DNA of 64,000 nt from Heyndrickxia shackletonii (GTDB lineage: Bacteria; Bacillota; Bacilli; Bacillales; Bacillaceae_C): positions 1,096,519 to 1,160,518 of the forward strand of contig NZ_LJJC01000004.1 in the NCBI RefSeq assembly GCF_001420715.1, written 5' to 3'. The translations under genes and the position numbers were made by a program. Positions 1 through 7,591 of this stretch are shown one piece after another. Numbering within the stretch: the stretch's first letter is position 1; every line of letters starts with the position of its first letter. The notes under the pieces were generated by a model. It saw only the letters and a list, made by a program, of their open reading frames with translations. It had not been told where the DNA came from and did not search any database.

Positions 1-263
1 ACCTTATCTTTGTTGCATTAGGAGTACCAAAACAAGAGCAATGGATTGCTGAACATCTCGACTCTTTTCAAAAAGGGGTATTTATGGGAGTTGGAGGCAG
101 CTTTGACGTGATTGCCGGTGTGGTCAAACGTGCTCCAAAAACTTGGCAAAAATTAAATCTGGAGTGGCTTTATCGTTTAATAAAGCAACCATCAAGATGG
201 CGAAGAATGCTTGTCATCCCACATTTTTTAGTCAAAGTCATATTTCAAAAGCAACGTGGATAG
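1..263 (+). CDS. tagA: TagA/WecG family glycosyltransferase, C-terminal part (5' end outside window)
   Basis: Only the last 86 codons are present, read from base 3 to the TAG at 261-263. The residues LGVPKQEQWI and GVGGSFDVIAG, followed by RAPKTWQKLNLEWLYRL, are the C-terminal core of the GT26 family (TagA/WecG/CpsF), which adds N-acetylmannosamine to undecaprenyl-PP-GlcNAc in wall teichoic acid linkage-unit synthesis at the inner face of the membrane. The basic tail (PSRWRRMLVIPHF) is typical of the membrane-binding appendage. The neighbour tagO encodes the preceding enzyme of the same pathway, which supports TagA over other GT26 members. The substrate is inferred from family and context. 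Confidence 0.8.
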   Translation, partial: LIFVALGVPKQEQWIAEHLDSFQKGVFMGVGGSFDVIAGVVKRAPKTWQKLNLEWLYRLIKQPSRWRRMLVIPHFLVKVIFQKQRG

Positions 264-469
264 TAATGAAATAAATGCAAATGCATATGGTAAAAGAAAG
301 TATTTCTCGAAACAAAAAATATTCTATAATTAATCAAAGTCATGTGATATAATTCATTTGATTACAAATTTCGACTATAAGAAACACAACATTTATTATA
401 TACGGGTTATACGACAATTATCCATTTATTATTATAATAAGGGGTCTTGTGAGTATAAGGAGGATGTAA

Positions 470-1528
470 ATGTTATTATATATAACGATGTTTATATGTT
501 TTATTAGTTCTTTAATAATAACTCCTTTCGTAAAAAGACTTGCCCTTAAATACGGTGTTACAGATCTTCCTAATAAACGAAAAGTTCATCAGAAAGCAAT
601 GCCGCTTATGGGTGGGTTAGCCATATTTATTAGTTTTATTATTGGTTTTTTAATTTTGAGACCAACTGACAGCAAAGTATCTGTTTTATCCATTATTTTA
701 GGAAGTTTAATCATTATCATAACTGGTATTTTGGACGATAAATACGAATTAAGTCCTAAATTGAAATTAGCTGGACAAGTGGTAGCAGCAATTGTTGTTG
801 TTTTAGGTGGGATAGAAATTGATTTCATCAATTTACCATTTGGAGGACAATTAGAATTTGGCATCTTTACCATTCCGTTAACTATTATTTGGATTGTGGG
901 AGTTACTAATGCGATTAATTTAATTGATGGTTTAGATGGTCTTGCTGCTGGAGTTTCCAGCATCGCTTTAATTACAATATCAGGAATGGCCGTCTTAATG
1001 GGAAACTTTTTTGCTGCAACATTAGGAGCAATACTGTTGGCAAGTACACTAGGATTTTTACTTTTTAATTTTCATCCGGCGAAGATTTTCATGGGAGATA
1101 CAGGAGCCCTTTATCTTGGATATATGATATCTGTATTATCACTGCTTGGATTTAAAAATATTACTTTTATTTCCTTGGTCATACCAGTTATTATTCTTGG
1201 GGTACCTTTGTCTGATACTTTCTTTGCACTGGTTCGTCGATTTGCAAATAAGCAATATATATTTGGCGCGGATAAATCCCATTTGCATCACTGCTTATTG
1301 CGTCTTGGATTTTCCCATCGCCAAACAGTGTTAATCATTTATGCTATAGCCGCTATGTTTGGCTTAGCCGCAATTATTTTCTCTATGTCAACGATGTGGG
1401 GATCCATCATATTAGTGGCTGTTTTATTAATTGCTATTGAAATTTTTGTGGAAAGCATTGAACTAGTTGGTAAAAATTACAAACCATTACTGAATATAAT
1501 GAAATCAACAAAGAAAACGGATCCTTAA
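470..1528 (+). CDS. tagO: Undecaprenyl-phosphate GlcNAc-1-phosphate transferase
   Basis: Polytopic membrane enzyme of 352 aa in the MraY/WecA family. It transfers GlcNAc-1-phosphate from UDP-GlcNAc to undecaprenyl phosphate, the first step of wall teichoic acid (and often other glycopolymer) synthesis. Visible family motifs are the Asp pair GILDDKYELSPKLK (about residue 88), NAINLIDGLDGLAAG (about 145), the magnesium-binding FMGDTGALYLG (about 206) and the His-rich loop ADKSHLHHCLLRLGF near the C-terminus. About ten hydrophobic segments fill the rest. The ATG at 470 follows AAGGAGG at good spacing. A terminator overlaps the stop codon, so the gene is transcribed apart from yvyE, which points the other way. 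Confidence 0.93.
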   Translation: MLLYITMFICFISSLIITPFVKRLALKYGVTDLPNKRKVHQKAMPLMGGLAIFISFIIGFLILRPTDSKVSVLSIILGSLIIIITGILDDKYELSPKLKLAGQVVAAIVVVLGGIEIDFINLPFGGQLEFGIFTIPLTIIWIVGVTNAINLIDGLDGLAAGVSSIALITISGMAVLMGNFFAATLGAILLASTLGFLLFNFHPAKIFMGDTGALYLGYMISVLSLLGFKNITFISLVIPVIILGVPLSDTFFALVRRFANKQYIFGADKSHLHHCLLRLGFSHRQTVLIIYAIAAMFGLAAIIFSMSTMWGSIILVAVLLIAIEIFVESIELVGKNYKPLLNIMKSTKKTDP

Positions 1529-1540
1529 TAGATCCGTTTT
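1514..1540 (+). terminator. tagO terminator
   Basis: A perfect 10 bp stem (aaaacggatc / gatccgtttt) with a 7 nt loop ends in a T-rich tract and overlaps the last codons of tagO. Confidence 0.85.
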
Positions 1541-1597
1541 ACTTTAGTCTAGGAAATTATATAATTTAACCCTGTGGATAACTTTTTTGAAAAGTTG

Positions 1598-1755
1598 CCT
1601 ACGTCTAGCTTCAGCGCCTATCGGCTAGCGGATTTCTCCGTCTCCTCCCTACGATAAGTCAACATCAGCTCGTGAACTACCTCGCTGTGTTTCCTTTATC
1701 TCAGTCGAAGACTACGAAATCCGTACGCTAGAGCTGCGGCGCTTGCGCATTTGTT
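1598..1755. repeat. Dispersed Bacillaceae-type intergenic repeat, copy 1
   Basis: The stretch starts with gtctagcttcagcgcc and ends with gagctgcggcgcttgcgc. Inside, cggatttc near the left end is complementary to gaaatccg near the right end, so the ends can pair. I recall similar elements of the 'gtctagct(c/t)cagcgcc' kind between genes in many Bacillus genomes; that is memory, not a search. Truncated relatives appear near 39795 and 32620 in this window. Confidence 0.6.
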
Positions 1756-1756
1756 T

Positions 1757-2389
1757 TTACATATCCTTTTCTAAATACAACACTTCACCCTCCAAAATCT
1801 CCGCTTGCCCATTCGTCATTTCAATCATCCATTCCGTAAATTTCCCAACCTGTTCCTCTTCGACAAATGTTTCTATTTCGACATTATCCACATAATGAAT
1901 TTCCTTTATCTCATACACAGAGGAACGAAGCTCATTTTCTACCTTTCCAAGCCATGTATAGTCAATCTTGGTGTGCACTATTTTCATTAGTTTGCGTTCT
2001 ACAACTCCAACTGCATTAATTCCTTCTGAGGTAGATTTTCCGTAAGCACGAATAAGTCCGCCAGCTCCGAGCTTGATTCCTCCAAAATAACGTGTAACGA
2101 CGACAACGGTATCTTTTAAGTCTCGTTTTTTGAGGACCTCCAAGATTGGAACTCCTGCTGTGCCGCTCGGTTCACCGTCATCATTTGCTTTTTGGATTTC
2201 ATTATGCTGGCCAATCATGTATGCGGAGCAATTATGGTTGGCGTCCCAATGCTTCTTTTTGATTTCCTGGATAAAGTCCTGGGCGTCTTTCTCTGTTACG
2301 GCTCGGTTAACGTGGGCAATAAATCTGGATTTTTGAATGATAATTTCATGACTGCCGAATTCTTTTATTGTAAAATACTGCTTTAACAT
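1757..2389 (-). CDS. yvyE: YigZ/IMPACT family protein YvyE
   Basis: A 210 aa cytosolic protein of the UPF0029 (IMPACT N-terminal) plus DUF1949 family. The hallmark stretch HWDANHNCSAYMIG followed by ANDDGEPSGTAGVPILEVL and VVTRYFGGIKLGAGGLIRAY is present. Members are linked to ribosome or translation-stress functions, but the biochemical role is not settled. The start at 2389 is chosen because GGAGG lies 7 nt upstream and the protein then begins MLKQYFTIKEF like B. subtilis YvyE; a longer reading from 2485 has no such site. It lies between tagO and degS in opposite orientation, a conserved Bacillus arrangement. Confidence 0.9.
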   Translation of the reverse strand: MLKQYFTIKEFGSHEIIIQKSRFIAHVNRAVTEKDAQDFIQEIKKKHWDANHNCSAYMIGQHNEIQKANDDGEPSGTAGVPILEVLKKRDLKDTVVVVTRYFGGIKLGAGGLIRAYGKSTSEGINAVGVVERKLMKIVHTKIDYTWLGKVENELRSSVYEIKEIHYVDNVEIETFVEEEQVGKFTEWMIEMTNGQAEILEGEVLYLEKDM

Positions 2390-2733
2390 ATAGATACCTC
2401 CGAAACTTTCTACATATATGGTAGCAAAAAAAGGATGCTTTCTCCAAAATGTTGCAATAATGCTAAACAAAATGTAATAAAACAAATATATTTTGAGATA
2501 ATTAGTTTTGATATAATAAGTATAAATTCTTTATGAGTCTTGTAAACTTGCAGGGAAAATTAGTGAGATGCTCGAATATTATACATAGAATATAGTACTA
2601 GGTCATAAGACTTAAAAAACTTTTAGTATCATTTTCCTAATTTTATTTTACCAATGATTCCAAATAGTATATTGATTCAAATCGAGTTAAAATAATTTTA
2701 TCCCAAAGGGAGATGACCCTGGAGGAATGTCAG
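2390..2733. other. Intergenic region between yvyE and degS (divergent promoters)
   Basis: An AT-rich gap of 344 bp between two divergent genes. It must carry both promoters. A possible minus-10 (tataat, 2512-2517) points towards degS but has no convincing minus-35. No RNA gene or strong hairpin was seen. Confidence 0.4.
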
Positions 2734-3879
2734 ATGTCTTTAAAAAAAATTGATACGAAGGCTCTCGATGATATTCTGGAGAAAATGATTTCAACCGTTG
2801 ATAACAGTAAGTCTGAGATTTTTCAAATAGGTGAGCAGTGCCGTCAAGACTTTGACTCTATTACGAGTGAGCTGAAAGAGATTAAGATAATGGTTGGAAA
2901 GGTAATCGAGGAAGGCGATGAATTGGAAGTAAAGACACGCTATTCAAGGCGCCGACTTTCTGAAGTAAGTCTTAATTTCCGTGATTACACAGAAGAGCAA
3001 GTTCGGAATGCATACGAAGTGGCCCACAATCTCCAAATGAAGCTCTCGATGAATCGGGAGTTAGAGAAAAATCTGCGCAAAAGGCGCGATGAACTGGAAA
3101 GACGGCTGATAAATCTTCAGGAAACAATTGAGCGGGCAGACCATTTAGTCTCGCAGACAAGTGTAGTATTGAATTATTTAACCAGAGATCTGAAGCAGAT
3201 TGGCAGTGCATTAGAGGATGCAAAGGAGAGGCAGGATTTCGGCTTAAAGGTAATTGAAGCACAAGAGGAAGAGCGGAAACGCCTTTCGAGAGAAATTCAT
3301 GACGGTCCTGCACAAATGCTTGCCAATATGTTAATTAGATCTGATCTAATTGAAAAAATTTATCGGGAAAGAGGTGCGCAGGAAGCGATTAATGAAGTAT
3401 CCGATTTAAAACGGATGGTAAGATCTTCATTATATGAAGTCCGTCGCATCATCTACGATTTACGACCAATGGCACTTGATGATTTAGGTTTAGTGCCTAC
3501 CCTCAGAAAATATTTAGCTAGAACCGAAGAATATAACAATGGGGCACCTCATATTCAATTTTTTAATTTTGGTGAGGAAGTAAGGCTCCATTCGAATTAC
3601 GAAGTAGCATTGTTTAGACTGGTTCAAGAATCTGTTCAAAATGCCTTAAAGCATGCGGAATGCTCTGTGATTCAAGTAAAGCTTGAAATGCAGAAAGAAC
3701 GCATTGTCGTCATTATAAAAGACAACGGAAAAGGGTTCGATGTAAGAGCAAAGAAAGAAGGCTCATTCGGTATTGTCGGCATGAAGGAAAGAATTGAACT
3801 GCTCAATGGAAATATTACCATCGATTCCAAACAAGGATTAGGCACAATTGTAACAATTCAAGTACCGATAGAAGATTGA
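2734..3879 (+). CDS. degS: Sensor histidine kinase DegS
   Basis: Soluble histidine kinase of 381 aa that phosphorylates DegU. The N-terminal 180 residues form the signal-sensing coiled coil characteristic of DegS (long runs of charged heptads such as RKRRDELERRLINLQE). The HisKA_3 box EERKRLSREIHDGPAQM places the phospho-accepting His at 189, and the ATPase N box (VQESVQNALKHAE) and G box (DNGKGFD, GIVGMKER) follow. No membrane segment is seen. I prefer ATG 2734, which has GGAGG 8 nt upstream, over the in-frame ATG 2713. degU follows after 27 bp, forming an operon that controls exoenzymes, competence and motility. Confidence 0.95.
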   Translation: MSLKKIDTKALDDILEKMISTVDNSKSEIFQIGEQCRQDFDSITSELKEIKIMVGKVIEEGDELEVKTRYSRRRLSEVSLNFRDYTEEQVRNAYEVAHNLQMKLSMNRELEKNLRKRRDELERRLINLQETIERADHLVSQTSVVLNYLTRDLKQIGSALEDAKERQDFGLKVIEAQEEERKRLSREIHDGPAQMLANMLIRSDLIEKIYRERGAQEAINEVSDLKRMVRSSLYEVRRIIYDLRPMALDDLGLVPTLRKYLARTEEYNNGAPHIQFFNFGEEVRLHSNYEVALFRLVQESVQNALKHAECSVIQVKLEMQKERIVVIIKDNGKGFDVRAKKEGSFGIVGMKERIELLNGNITIDSKQGLGTIVTIQVPIED

Positions 3880-3906
3880 TGAATGGGACAAAGGAGGCCG
3901 AGGCAA

Positions 3907-4587
3907 ATGACAACGAAAATTGCCATAATTGATGATCACCAATTATTTCGCGAAGGTGTTAAACGTATATTAGAATTTGAAAAATCTTTCGAAATCGTTG
4001 CAGAAGGGGACGATGGAGATGCTGCTCTAAAAATTATTGAGCAGCATAAACCGGATGTAGTCCTCATGGATATAAATATGCCAAACAAAAACGGAATTGA
4101 AGCAACTAGACTATTAGTGGAAACATATCCGGATACAAAGGTAATAATATTATCCATCCACGACGACGAAAACTATGTTACACATGCTTTAAAAACAGGT
4201 GCAACAGGATATCTATTAAAAGAAATGGATTCCGATGCGCTAATTGAAGCGGTGAAGGTAGTAGCAGACGGTGGATCCTATCTACATCCAAAAATCACGC
4301 ATAATTTAGTGACTGAATACCGTCGCCTAGCAAACAGACAAAATACTGGAAAAGGCTATCAACAGCCTGAGGTAGTAAGACCACTTCATTTACTAACACC
4401 ACGTGAATGCGAAGTTTTACAGCTTTTAGCTGATGGAAAAAGCAATCGTGTCATCGGGGAAGCTTTGTACATAAGTGAAAAAACAGTCAAAAACCATGTA
4501 TCAAATATTTTACAAAAGATGAGCGCAAACGACCGAACTCAAGCAGTAGTAACAGCGATCAAAAATGGCTGGGTCGAAGTACGCTAA
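3907..4587 (+). CDS. degU: Response regulator DegU
   Basis: A NarL/FixJ-type response regulator of 226 aa. The receiver domain has the acidic pocket IIDDH, the phospho-acceptor Asp55 in VVLMDINMP, and the conserved Thr/Lys region. The LuxR-type HTH lies near the C-terminus ([33 protein letters not shown]). ATG 3907 is preferred because GGAGG sits 9 nt upstream and the protein then matches B. subtilis DegU at its start; the upstream in-frame ATG 3883 lacks a site. DegU probably acts on flagellar, competence and secreted-enzyme genes, several of which are in this window. A terminator follows at once. Confidence 0.95.
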   Translation: MTTKIAIIDDHQLFREGVKRILEFEKSFEIVAEGDDGDAALKIIEQHKPDVVLMDINMPNKNGIEATRLLVETYPDTKVIILSIHDDENYVTHALKTGATGYLLKEMDSDALIEAVKVVADGGSYLHPKITHNLVTEYRRLANRQNTGKGYQQPEVVRPLHLLTPRECEVLQLLADGKSNRVIGEALYISEKTVKNHVSNILQKMSANDRTQAVVTAIKNGWVEVR

Positions 4588-4592
4588 GAAGG

Positions 4593-4620
4593 ACCTTCTC
4601 CTTTTGGAGAGGGTTTTTCT
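4593..4620 (+). terminator. degSU terminator
   Basis: The stem (accttctcc / ggagaggg with one G-T pair) is followed by gtttttcttttg. Confidence 0.8.
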
Positions 4621-4669
4621 TTTGTTTTGGCTCATTAATTAAAATCTCCGAGCTCTCTGAATAAAGAAC

Positions 4670-4696
4670 TAAAAAAATTCTCTATTTTGCCGATAC
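4670..4696 (+). promoter_or_regulatory. SigD-type promoter upstream of the HD-GYP gene
   Basis: TAAA (4670-4673), 15 bp, then GCCGATAC (4689-4696) matches the SigD consensus TAAA-N15-GCCGATAT at 11 of 12 fixed positions. The transcript would carry a ~145 nt leader before the ATG at 4849. Confidence 0.7.
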
Positions 4697-4848
4697 TATA
4701 TGGGAAGACCTAAAAGTTGTACCAAAAATGAATGTTTTAAAAAACAATGCACTTTTAATCAAACTACATTCCCACATATACGTTTCTTCATTTGAAGCCT
4801 ATAATATTATCTAAATTCATTATTAGCCATAAAGAGGGTATTTAAGAT

Positions 4849-5826
4849 ATGCGTTTTATCCAAATAGAAGAATATGATCATACAACGATGCAGCTTGCAA
4901 GGCCCATTTATGATCGACAAAAACGAATTTTACTCGCTGCTGGACGAACGATTCATCCGATATATTTAGAACGGATCAAGCAAATGAATATTTCCACCTT
5001 AATAGTGGAAGATGCTGAGTCCCACGGGATTTCAATGGATGAATTGGTCGATATGCCAACTTGGATGGATGCGATTGACGAAGTGAAAAAAGCTCATGAT
5101 TTAGCAAAACAGAACAAACTATTGAATGTTTTTGCTTTACAAGTAGCTATCAACAAAATTATCTTTGAAGTGATTCGAAGAAAAACGATCTATTTGATTC
5201 CTTCCTCGTCTGTTACAGAAGAATTAAAACCATATGCCCATGCTGTCAATGTAACATTACTTGCTCTGCAAACTTCTAAACAACTAGGATACACCAATTC
5301 ACAGCAACGCGACCTTGCCATGGGGACGATGCTTCATGATATTGGAAAAATGGTAACAGATGATACAACGCTCCATCCCGAAAAAGGATTTGAAATCATT
5401 CGAAAAAATCGCGAAATCAGCTTACTATCTGCACATGTTGCTTATCAGCATCATGAAAGGTTTGATGGTACTGGCTATCCGCGTAAACTTTCAGGCTCTG
5501 AAATTCTGGATTTCCCACAAATTTGTGCTGTTGCCAATCTGTATGAACATCTTATTTCAAGTGGCGAAGCATTGCCGCATGTAGCGCTAGAAATAATCAT
5601 GGCGAAAAACGGAATCGATTTTAATGAAAAAATTGTACAAGCTTTTATTGATAGCATCCCTTCCTACATACCCGGAACAAGAATTCGTCTAAGCAACCGG
5701 CAAGAAGCGATTGTGACTCGAATTCAAAACAATATTCACCGCCCGATAGTACGTGTGAAAAATACTGGTATGGAAATAGATTTAAGTGAAGAATTGTCTG
5801 TTCTAATTAGTGAGATATTGAATTGA
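4849..5826 (+). CDS. HD-GYP domain protein, possible c-di-GMP phosphodiesterase
   Basis: A soluble 325 aa protein. Residues 1-100 resemble the N-terminal module common in Firmicute HD-GYP proteins; from about residue 120 an HD-GYP domain shows LHDIGK, HPEKGFEII, SAHVAYQHHERFDGTGYP. The motif that normally reads R-I-x-x-V-A-D-x-x-D-A reads QICAVANLYEHL here, so a conserved metal-ligand Asp is Asn. Catalysis is therefore uncertain; the protein could be a weak enzyme or a c-di-GMP sensor. The gene has its own SigD-like promoter and sits directly after degSU, suggesting a role in motility control. It is not part of the B. subtilis degSU region as I remember it. Confidence 0.8.
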   Translation: MRFIQIEEYDHTTMQLARPIYDRQKRILLAAGRTIHPIYLERIKQMNISTLIVEDAESHGISMDELVDMPTWMDAIDEVKKAHDLAKQNKLLNVFALQVAINKIIFEVIRRKTIYLIPSSSVTEELKPYAHAVNVTLLALQTSKQLGYTNSQQRDLAMGTMLHDIGKMVTDDTTLHPEKGFEIIRKNREISLLSAHVAYQHHERFDGTGYPRKLSGSEILDFPQICAVANLYEHLISSGEALPHVALEIIMAKNGIDFNEKIVQAFIDSIPSYIPGTRIRLSNRQEAIVTRIQNNIHRPIVRVKNTGMEIDLSEELSVLISEILN

Positions 5827-5834
5827 AACTTTGT

Positions 5835-5869
5835 ACCCTATGCGACATTGCATGGGGTGTTTTTTTTTA
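5835..5869 (+). terminator. Terminator after HD-GYP gene
   Basis: The stem accctatgc / gcatggggt with a 6 nt loop is followed by a run of nine or more T. Confidence 0.85.
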
Positions 5870-5886
5870 TTATTTAAAAAAATTCA

Positions 5887-5946
5887 TTGACACACTTGTA
5901 TATACAAGATATGATTAGGACATAAGGATCATCTTGTATATACAAG
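5887..5946 (+). promoter_or_regulatory. treP promoter with two TreR operators
   Basis: A SigA promoter is clear: TTGACA (5887-5892), 17 bp, TATGAT (5910-5915). The perfect palindrome cttgtatatacaag lies between minus-35 and minus-10 (5895-5908) and again just downstream of the start (5933-5946), 38 bp apart. This matches the known B. subtilis TreR operator core TTGTATATACAA. Two sites at this spacing suggest cooperative repression by the TreR encoded at 9326. Confidence 0.92.
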
Positions 5947-6034
5947 TTCGTAAATAGTTTTATAGATTCATAGTTTTTTGCCAAAAATGAAAACGTCTCC
6001 ATATATTAAAGGAGACTAAAAAAATACTCGTTAA

Positions 6035-6048
6035 TGTAAACGGTATCA
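6035..6048 (+). promoter_or_regulatory. cre site (CcpA) in the treP leader
   Basis: TGTAAACGGTATCA fits the cre consensus TGWAANCGNTNWCA at all 14 positions. It lies downstream of the transcription start, so CcpA would act as a roadblock when glucose is present. Confidence 0.85.
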
Positions 6049-6064
6049 GAAGGATGGGGAGAAT

Positions 6065-7468
6065 ATGTCGACCAATAGAGAAGCTGCAGAGAAAATTGTA
6101 CAAGCAGTTGGTGGCAAGGAAAACATCACAGCGGCTACACACTGCGTGACTCGCTTACGTTTTGCCTTAGTAGATGAGGGAAAAGTGAATAAGGAAGAAT
6201 TAGAAAACATTGACCTTGTAAAAGGATCATTTTCTGCTAATGGTCAATTTCAAGTTGTGATTGGTCAAGGTACAGTAGATAAAGTTTACAATGAATTGGT
6301 GGATTTAACTGGAATCGGTCATGCAACAAAGCAGGAAATTAAAGATGCAGCCGCTAAAAAACTTAATCCATTACAACGAGCAATTAAAACACTAGCGGAT
6401 ATATTTATTCCTATTTTACCTGCAATTGTGACAGTTGGTTTGTTAATGGGGATCAATAATATTTTAACAGGACAAGGAATTTTCTTTGATAAAAAATCAC
6501 TTGTGGACGTATATCCACAATGGGCGGATTTCGCTAGCATTATCAACTTAATTGCGAACACAGCATTTACCTTTTTACCAGCATTAATCGGTTGGTCTGC
6601 CGTAAAGAAATTTGGGGGAAACTCATTACTTGGTATTGTCCTTGGATTAATGCTTGTCCATCCGGATCTATTAAATGCTTGGGCATATGGTTCGACAGAA
6701 AAAATTCCGCAATGGAACTTATTTGGACTTCATATTGACAAAATCGGTTATCAAGGTCAAGTTTTACCAGTGCTGGTTGCTTCCTGGGTATTAGCAAAAA
6801 TTGAGGTGTTTTTGAAAAAGCGCATTCCAGATGCATTCCAGCTTTTACTTGTAGCACCCATTGCTTTACTAGTTACTGGATTTTTATCCTTTATCGTAAT
6901 CGGACCAGTTACATTTGCTATAGCTAATGCAATTACTCACGCAGTCGTTGCTATTTTCCATGCAGCACCTGCACTTGGCGGTTTAATCTATGGTTTACTT
7001 TACGCGCCGCTTGTTATCACAGGTATGCATCACACTTTCCTTGCAGTTGATTTGCAACTAATCGGAAGCACTGGTACAACCTTCTTATGGCCAATGGTAG
7101 CACTATCTAATATTGCGCAAGGTTCAGCTGCACTTGGGATGATGTTCGCAACACGCGATGAAAAGATAAAAGGACTATCCTTAACTTCCGCAGTTTCTGC
7201 ATACCTTGGAATTACCGAGCCAGCCATGTTCGGAGTAAACTTACGATTCCGATTCGCTTTTATCTCAGCAATCATTGGGTCCGCAATCGCAGGCATGTTC
7301 ATAACGATTAATCATGTTCTCGCACCTTCAGTAGGTGTCGGCGGTTTACCAGCATTTTTATCAATCAGAGCTCAAAACTGGGGACCATTCTTTATCGGGA
7401 TGGCAATCGCAATTGTTGTTCCGTTCGTCTTAACATTGGTCATCGGTAAAATGAGAAAAGATAAATAA
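6065..7468 (+). CDS. treP: PTS trehalose-specific EIIBC component
   Basis: A 467 aa membrane permease that imports trehalose as trehalose-6-phosphate. The EIIB domain occupies residues 1-90 with the phospho-Cys at 27 in ATHCVTRLRF. The EIIC domain (about 105-465) has ten or so hydrophobic segments and the GITEPAMFGVNLRFR signature. No EIIA domain is present, as usual for TreP, so phosphate would come from a general glucose-type EIIA elsewhere. The start follows GGGGAGAAT. Regulation by TreR and CcpA is visible upstream, and treA and treR follow on the same strand. Confidence 0.93.
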   Translation: MSTNREAAEKIVQAVGGKENITAATHCVTRLRFALVDEGKVNKEELENIDLVKGSFSANGQFQVVIGQGTVDKVYNELVDLTGIGHATKQEIKDAAAKKLNPLQRAIKTLADIFIPILPAIVTVGLLMGINNILTGQGIFFDKKSLVDVYPQWADFASIINLIANTAFTFLPALIGWSAVKKFGGNSLLGIVLGLMLVHPDLLNAWAYGSTEKIPQWNLFGLHIDKIGYQGQVLPVLVASWVLAKIEVFLKKRIPDAFQLLLVAPIALLVTGFLSFIVIGPVTFAIANAITHAVVAIFHAAPALGGLIYGLLYAPLVITGMHHTFLAVDLQLIGSTGTTFLWPMVALSNIAQGSAALGMMFATRDEKIKGLSLTSAVSAYLGITEPAMFGVNLRFRFAFISAIIGSAIAGMFITINHVLAPSVGVGGLPAFLSIRAQNWGPFFIGMAIAIVVPFVLTLVIGKMRKDK

Positions 7469-7473
7469 TGATA

Positions 7474-7518
7474 CAAGGGACGATACCAGGAGTGAAGAGG
7501 TATCGTGTCTTGCTTTTT
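7474..7518 (+). terminator. Intra-operon terminator or attenuator between treP and treA
   Basis: A 14 bp stem (7474-7487 with 7499-7512, two mismatches) is followed by five T. Partial read-through would lower treA relative to treP. Confidence 0.75.
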
Positions 7519-7591
7519 GTAAAGGGGATTGCAGAAAAACGAGTAGTCCTCATCGAATTTCAAATAAACAAATAAGAAGTGGTGATATAAG

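Noticed and set aside
2390-2485. Longer N-terminus of YvyE
   Set aside because: The extra 32 residues do not fit the family, and the GGAGG site is placed for the start at 2389.
5991-6017. Terminator or attenuator hairpin in the treP leader (gtctcc / ggagac)
   Set aside because: The stem is only 6 bp and is followed by A residues, not T; its function on the plus strand is doubtful.
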